The position numbers were made by a program, and so were the translations under genes. Below are positions 60,409 to 64,000 of a stretch of 64,000 nt of DNA, one piece after another. The number at the start of each line of letters is the position of its first letter. Positions within the stretch are counted from its first letter, which is position 1. The stretch covers positions 1,301,501 to 1,365,500 of the forward strand of contig JAHCHX010000001.1 in the NCBI GenBank assembly GCA_026129545.1, written 5' to 3'. The notes beneath the pieces are model-generated. The model worked only from the letters and a program-made list of their open reading frames with translations. It had not been told where the DNA came from and did no database searches. The DNA comes from Saprospiraceae bacterium. GTDB lineage: Bacteria > Bacteroidota > Bacteroidia > Chitinophagales > Saprospiraceae.

Positions 60409-61686
60409 CTCAACCTCCCCAACTCCATCAACAACTCCGCCGACTCGTACATCACCCTGACCTACACCGCCGACGGAGAAAAACTCACCAAAATAAGCAG
60501 CGCCGGGACACGCAACTATGTCGCCGGAATCGATTATCTTGGCGCGAACTTAGAAGCCATCTACCACGCCGAAGGGCGCTGCACACCCAACGGAGCGACA
60601 GCCTTCCACTACGAGTACACGCTGAAAGACCACTTGGGCAACGCAAGGGTGAATTTCCGCGCCAACGGGACGGCGGTGACTTTCCTCGAAGAGATGCACT
60701 ACTACCCCTTCGGGATGCTGATGGAAGGCATCGGCACAGCGGCGGTGACGGTGAACAAGTACAAGTACAACGGCAAGGAGTTGAACGATGATTTAGGGCT
60801 GAACTGGTCGGATTACGGTGCGCGGTGGTATGATCCAGCGGTGTGTAGATGGTGGAGCGTGGACCCGTTGGCGGAGATGGCATTAAATTGGACTCCTTAT
60901 CGTTATGGCTTTAATAATCCAGTATTGTTTTTTGACCAATTTGGGGCGTTTGAGACAAAAAAAGAAGCAAAAGAGTATGCGAAAGAGCACGGTATAAAAA
61001 CGGGGTGGTTTAGCAATAATAAGATTGTTAAACAATCTGATGGGTCCTATTCTATTGACAACAAGAATGAGGGGTCCTCTACATACAATGATGCCACATT
61101 TGGCGGAGTTGTCACAGCTGCCTTGGTTACTGCAACTAAACTTGAACCATCTGAATCAAGTACAAGCAACGGGAGCAGCGGGAGTAATGGGTGGTTGACG
61201 AATGCAACTGTTGCAACTCAAAATAACCCAAGTAGGACTGGCCCACCTACCCATATGTACGACTTTGCTGATAAAGCACCAATAGTTTTGACGGGTACGA
61301 TTGCGGCGTTGTTTGGAGTAGGACTTGTAATCGAATGTGGAGTTGGTATGTCATTAGGCACTAGCAGTACATATAGTATACCTGCCTTAAGAGCTGCATA
61401 CGAAGCTGAAGTAAGAGCCTTGTCTTCTATCGTTAACCAAATGAGGGCAAGTGGCAAGACAGCAGAAGAGATTGCAAAAGTTGTTCATAAGTTAAGGCGA
61501 GAAATAGGAGTTAAATATAAAAATATGTCGCCCGCTGATAAGCTGAAAGAATTTTATCAAAGAAATTTAGAAAAATACGGAGATAGGCTTGGCCCTACCC
61601 TTGAATACCTTCGCGCACAAGGTAAATCTTGGGAACAAATAATTGAAAGCGCTATGAGGCCAGGAGGCAAAGACCTTGGATTTTAA
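60409..61686 (+). CDS. Cassette F: Rhs core with helical C-terminal tip
   Basis: The frame goes from LNLPNSINNSADSYITLTYTADGEKL through the core (KDHLGNARVNFRANGTAVTFLEEMHYYPFGMLMEGIG...GARWYDPAVCRWWSVDPLAEM) to the tip; the best internal start is TTG at 60634. The tip has a linker, a hydrophobic stretch (APIVLTGTIAALFGVGLVIECGVGMSL) and the end ALRAAYEAEVRALSSIVNQMRASGKTAEEIAKVVHKLRREIGVKYKNMSPADKLKEFYQRNLEKYGDRLGPTLEYLRAQGKSWEQIIESAMRPGGKDLGF. This final ~95-residue helical domain has the look of polymorphic toxin ends I have seen elsewhere, but I cannot name its activity. Confidence 0.8.
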   Translation, partial: LNLPNSINNSADSYITLTYTADGEKLTKISSAGTRNYVAGIDYLGANLEAIYHAEGRCTPNGATAFHYEYTLKDHLGNARVNFRANGTAVTFLEEMHYYPFGMLMEGIGTAAVTVNKYKYNGKELNDDLGLNWSDYGARWYDPAVCRWWSVDPLAEMALNWTPYRYGFNNPVLFFDQFGAFETKKEAKEYAKEHGIKTGWFSNNKIVKQSDGSYSIDNKNEGSSTYNDATFGGVVTAALVTATKLEPSESSTSNGSSGSNGWLTNATVATQNNPSRTGPPTHMYDFADKAPIVLTGTIAALFGVGLVIECGVGMSLGTSSTYSIPALRAAYEAEVRALSSIVNQMRASGKTAEEIAKVVHKLRREIGVKYKNMSPADKLKEFYQRNLEKYGDRLGPTLEYLRAQGKSWEQIIESAMRPGGKDLGF

Positions 61687-61696
61687 ATCGAAAAAA

Positions 61697-62131
61697 ATGG
61701 AACTTTTAAAAAATTTCGACTCAGCAAACAAATATCTTGATTTGGATTCAAACAAGATAATGGAATATTCTTCTCAAGTAAAAATCAATGGTTGGTACAA
61801 GTTAATTGACAATATACCATCGGCGTTGTTAGTAACAGCCAATAGATTATATTTTATTTGGAATAATAAAAAAAAATTAATTACTAATAACACCTACATT
61901 AAAATTGACGATTTGAAAGATTTAAATAAAAAAACACTTAAACTTTATGAACCAGCAATGTTAATTTTTCAATTTGATTATAATGTAGATGATAACTATT
62001 CTAATGTTACACCCTTTGAGTACATTGACGATGAGGATTTTGATTGGGGGCTTTTTGTATCAAATATTATTAATGATACTGAACGAAAAAATAATTTTAT
62101 TAAAAACATCATGGAGGGGCCCATATTATAA
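61697..62131 (+). CDS. Cassette F: candidate cytosolic immunity protein
   Basis: From MELLKNFDSANKYLDLDSNKIMEYSSQVKINGWYKL the protein has 144 residues; a TTG at 61676 overlapping the toxin stop is an alternative. There is no signal peptide. It is AT-rich and acidic near the end (EYIDDEDFDWGLF), as small immunity proteins often are. Cytosolic location fits a tip that acts on an intracellular target. The family is not recognised. Confidence 0.6.
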   Translation: MELLKNFDSANKYLDLDSNKIMEYSSQVKINGWYKLIDNIPSALLVTANRLYFIWNNKKKLITNNTYIKIDDLKDLNKKTLKLYEPAMLIFQFDYNVDDNYSNVTPFEYIDDEDFDWGLFVSNIINDTERKNNFIKNIMEGPIL

Positions 62132-62190
62132 TTTCACATTGCGTGGTGTTTAATACCTGTTCCCGCAAGTCTTCCGGGTAGTGGAAATAT

Positions 62191-62658
62191 TTAACTGATG
62201 ACATTTAAGTTGTAGTGGTATGCGAATAGTTTGAAGTGCAGATTGAGCATATACTCCTTTTTGGAGAAGGAGAGGGTTTTTCGGACGAATCGGCTGATAC
62301 GCTGGCGCAAGGTGTTGTTCAGCCTTTCAACATGGTTTGTCAGACCGGTCTCCTTGCCGACCATGTAGTGTGTTTCGTTGGGCAAGCATTGGTACGCCGT
62401 CCAAAAATCGCTGAAACTCAAGCATTTTTGGTACTCGTAGGGTAGTTTTCGCCAAAGGCGCTTGCAGGAGTCCATCGAGCCATCGCCAATGAAAAAGGAA
62501 AGTATCTGCCTAGTTCTACAGCACTGGACAATCCAGACCCGTACTTGATTGATTTTCACGGCGATGTAAGTGAACATTTCGTCCGCCTCTAACTGGTCGT
62601 CGGCTTGTCCTTCCTCAATGGTGGTTTTGAATGGGGGGAGTTGCCGGGCTTTTTTTTT
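62191..62658 (-). CDS. IS1 transposase InsB part (catalytic domain)
   Basis: Residues after the frameshift read ARQLPPFKTTIEEGQADDQLEADEMFTYIAVKINQVRVWIVQCCRTRQILSFFIGDGSMDSCKRLWRKLPYEYQKCLSFSDFWTAYQCLPNETHYMVGKETGLTNHVERLNNTLRQRISRFVRKTLSFSK, a typical IS1 DDE domain (D in EADEMF, D in FSDFW, E in HVERLN). It is entered by -1 slipping at the A-run 62650-62658 on this strand. Confidence 0.85.
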   Translation of the reverse strand, partial: KKKARQLPPFKTTIEEGQADDQLEADEMFTYIAVKINQVRVWIVQCCRTRQILSFFIGDGSMDSCKRLWRKLPYEYQKCLSFSDFWTAYQCLPNETHYMVGKETGLTNHVERLNNTLRQRISRFVRKTLSFSKKEYMLNLHFKLFAYHYNLNVIS

Positions 62659-62903
62659 AACCAATTGAGTACCGTCCGATGCGAGACATTCAACAAGCGC
62701 CCCGTGCCTCGAAGGCTTTGCCGCTCTTGGTAGGCACGCTCCACCAGTTCGGGGTCCATGTTCCTGCTGGGTTGCTTGCTGTCCAATACCCGGCAGCAAC
62801 CACAATCTTTGCACTTGTAGGTTTGGGTGCCGGAGCGGTTTTTCCCGTTTTTGACGATGTTGCTGCTTTCACAGCGGTGGCAACGACGAACTTCCGTTAT
62901 CAT
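62589..62903 (-). CDS. IS1 protein InsA (zinc finger and helix-turn-helix)
   Basis: This 104-residue protein begins MITEVRRCHRCESSNIVKNGKNRSGTQTYKCKDCGCCRVLD, a CxxC...CxxC zinc finger, then an HTH (PELVERAYQERQSLRGTGRLLNVSHRTVLNWLKKK). It ends in its own frame after the nine-A slippery run at 62650-62658; slipping there gives the full InsAB' transposase. Confidence 0.88.
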   Translation of the reverse strand: MITEVRRCHRCESSNIVKNGKNRSGTQTYKCKDCGCCRVLDSKQPSRNMDPELVERAYQERQSLRGTGRLLNVSHRTVLNWLKKKPGNSPHSKPPLRKDKPTTS

Positions 62904-63101
62904 GGCGCAAAATTACATTGTCAGTTAAATATTTCCACTACCGAATTCGAGTCAGTCCTTAAATTATACAATAAAAAACTATTGTGATACAGTTCAATGG
63001 TTCGTCCGCCGCGCTGTGTTCTTGTGACCGCCCCGGGGGTATGTTCAAATAACTGTGTCAAGCCAGGTTTCTTCCACCTCTCTTGGTCTTCCCTCTCACC
63101 G

Positions 63102-63143
63102 TCCCGAGGCTTCGGGATGTCTTCTGACCAAGCGCACTCGCGC
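63102..63143. repeat. Cassette junction J5 (hairpin partly replaced)
   Basis: TGTCTTCTGACCAAGCGCAC (63118-63137) retains the loop and right arm of the junction hairpin. The left arm is replaced by TCCCGA-ggct-TCGGGA (63102-63117), another small palindrome. CTTGGTCTTCCC upstream and CCTGCTACAACC downstream are conserved. Confidence 0.65.
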
Positions 63144-63327
63144 CTGATGCCTCCTGCTACAACCACCTCAACCTCCCCAACTCCATCAACAACGCGGCCA
63201 AACAAGAAACTATGTCGCCGGCATCGAGTATCTTGGCGCGAACTTGGACGCCATCTACCACGCCGAGGGGCGCTGCACGCCCAACGGGGCCACAGCCTTC
63301 CACTACGAATACACCCTCAAAGACCAT

Positions 63328-63351
63328 CCCGACTAAAGTACGGGACAGGCT
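63328..63351. repeat. 24 bp palindrome-containing insertion in the Rhs core (cassette G)
   Basis: It is identical in sequence and site to the one at 58655-58678 and again brings an in-frame TAA (63334-63336). The shared insertion shows that cassettes E and G exchanged or inherited this core segment. Confidence 0.85.
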
Positions 63352-63366
63352 TTAGGCAACGCAAGG

Positions 63367-64000
63367 GTGAACTTCCGCGCCAACGGTGCGGCGGTGACCT
63401 TCCTCGAAGAAATGCACTATTACCCATTTGGGATGTTACTGGAAGGAATTGGTTCGATAGCAGCATCAAACCCGAACAAATATCGTTTCAACGGAGTTGA
63501 GCAAAATGAAGACTTGGGACTGAATCTTAACTTAAGTTTATTCCGTGGATACGACGTTGCTATAGGGCGCTGGATACAGACAGACCCACTTGCCGATATG
63601 TCCCCAAATTTCTCTTCATATATTTTCTCAAATAATAATCCTGCTTTTTTTAATGACCCATTAGGCCTACAAGGCGACACTTCAATAGTATTACCCGTAG
63701 TAACTGTAGTTGCTAAGGCAATAGATAAAGTTAATAAAACGCGCAACCAGATTTTTGACTGGTTTAATGGCGTTAACGTTGGGTATAGGGGTTCCGGTTG
63801 GGGGCACGGACCAAGAAGATGGTTAAGCAAACAATTGGGCTTAGGTAATACTGCAAATAATGTGTTTGAACTAGTATTGCATTCTCAACTCCAATCGTCA
63901 CAAGTAAATTTTAGTGGGCAATTACTAGATAAAGTAAAAAGTGATCCAGCTATGATTGAGTTTCAAAATAACATCATTAAAATATTAAAATTGGACCCTC
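63367..64000 (+). CDS. Cassette G: Rhs core end with unknown tip, runs off the window
   Basis: The frame is open from after the TAA to the window end (no stop seen). It gives NFRANGAAVTFLEEMHYYPFGMLLEGIGSIAASNPNKYRFNGVEQNEDLGLNLNLSLFRGYDVAIGRWIQTDPLADMSPN, the Rhs core end, then an AT-rich tip (PLGLQGDTSIVLPVVTVVAKAIDKVNKTRNQIFDWFNGVNVGYRGSGWGHGPRRWLSKQLGLGNTANNVF...). Upstream, 63150-63336 is damaged: codons between NN and RNYVAGIEYLG are deleted with a frame change. The tip type is not recognised. Confidence 0.7.
   Translation, partial: MNFRANGAAVTFLEEMHYYPFGMLLEGIGSIAASNPNKYRFNGVEQNEDLGLNLNLSLFRGYDVAIGRWIQTDPLADMSPNFSSYIFSNNNPAFFNDPLGLQGDTSIVLPVVTVVAKAIDKVNKTRNQIFDWFNGVNVGYRGSGWGHGPRRWLSKQLGLGNTANNVFELVLHSQLQSSQVNFSGQLLDKVKSDPAMIEFQNNIIKILKLDP

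Larger units (their letters stand above)
62177..62942 (-). mobile_element. IS1-family insertion sequence, complete
   Basis: GGTAGTGGAAATATTTAACT (62177-62196) and its inverted copy AGTTAAATATTTCCACTACC (62923-62942) bound 766 bp, close to the 768 bp of IS1. Two transposase frames lie inside. No target duplication of the usual 8-9 bp is evident (flanks TCTTCCG and GAATTCG). Confidence 0.88.

Overview
The window is chromosomal DNA of a Bacteroidetes bacterium, most likely of the Saprospiria/Lewinella type. This is inferred from the protein families (type IX secretion C-terminal domain, paired DUF4252 genes behind an ECF sigma factor, NagB fused to a LmbE-like domain, fused alpha/beta E1 dehydrogenase), from TAnnTTTG-like promoter boxes, and from moderately GC-rich coding DNA. 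No rRNA or tRNA gene was seen.

Bases 1-49,200 are ordinary chromosome. In order they hold: the end of arginine decarboxylase (speA); a five-haem cytochrome with a type IX sorting tail; dnaG facing a mreB-mreC-mreD-mrdA cell-shape operon; an M16-like protein without its zinc motif; dnaN; a peptidoglycan-binding protein, dipeptidase, D-threonine aldolase-like enzyme and RidA; a molybdenum hydroxylase island (MocA-like, 2Fe-2S subunit, Tat-exported molybdopterin subunit, MoeA, MobA); NagB; an RsmB/NOP methyltransferase; a hydroxyproline epimerase; a GMC dehydrogenase operon; an M50-like membrane protease; a 1049-residue Asp-box/VPS10-type exported protein; a decayed type IX-exported gene; DUF1501; fused E1; a DksA-like protein; and a sigma/anti-sigma/DUF4252 operon. 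Many convergent gene pairs are separated by perfect or near-perfect hairpins. About eight copies of a ~105 bp palindromic repeat lie between genes.

Two accessory structures stand out. At 31,602-32,466 a small four-helix-bundle gene (relative of the 23S rRNA intervening-sequence protein and of Avd) sits between two arrays of heptanucleotide repeats in inverted orientation, inside what looks like the GMC operon.

From 49,498 to the window end an IS3-family element leads into an array of headless Rhs cassettes, all on the + strand. Each has a shared GC-rich Rhs core segment, a different AT-rich C-terminal toxin-like domain, and a candidate immunity gene. Two CTs share a HExxH plus E-x-x-AY-x-x-Q signature, one has a HELLGHG motif, one a Cys...His pattern, one is helical, and one is cut by the window end. 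The three HE-motif cassettes are followed by lipoproteins, the Cys/His one by a signal-peptide protein, and the helical one by a cytosolic protein, so immunity location appears to match the presumed site of toxin action. Cassette boundaries carry a repeated element with a small hairpin whose arms covary (GTGCTTG/CAAGCAC versus GCGCTTG/CAAGCGC), next to a repeated short Rhs stretch encoding YNHLNLPN. This looks like a silent store of Rhs tips able to recombine with a full-length rhs gene outside the window. An ISAs1 (H-repeat type) remnant and an IS1 element interrupt the array.
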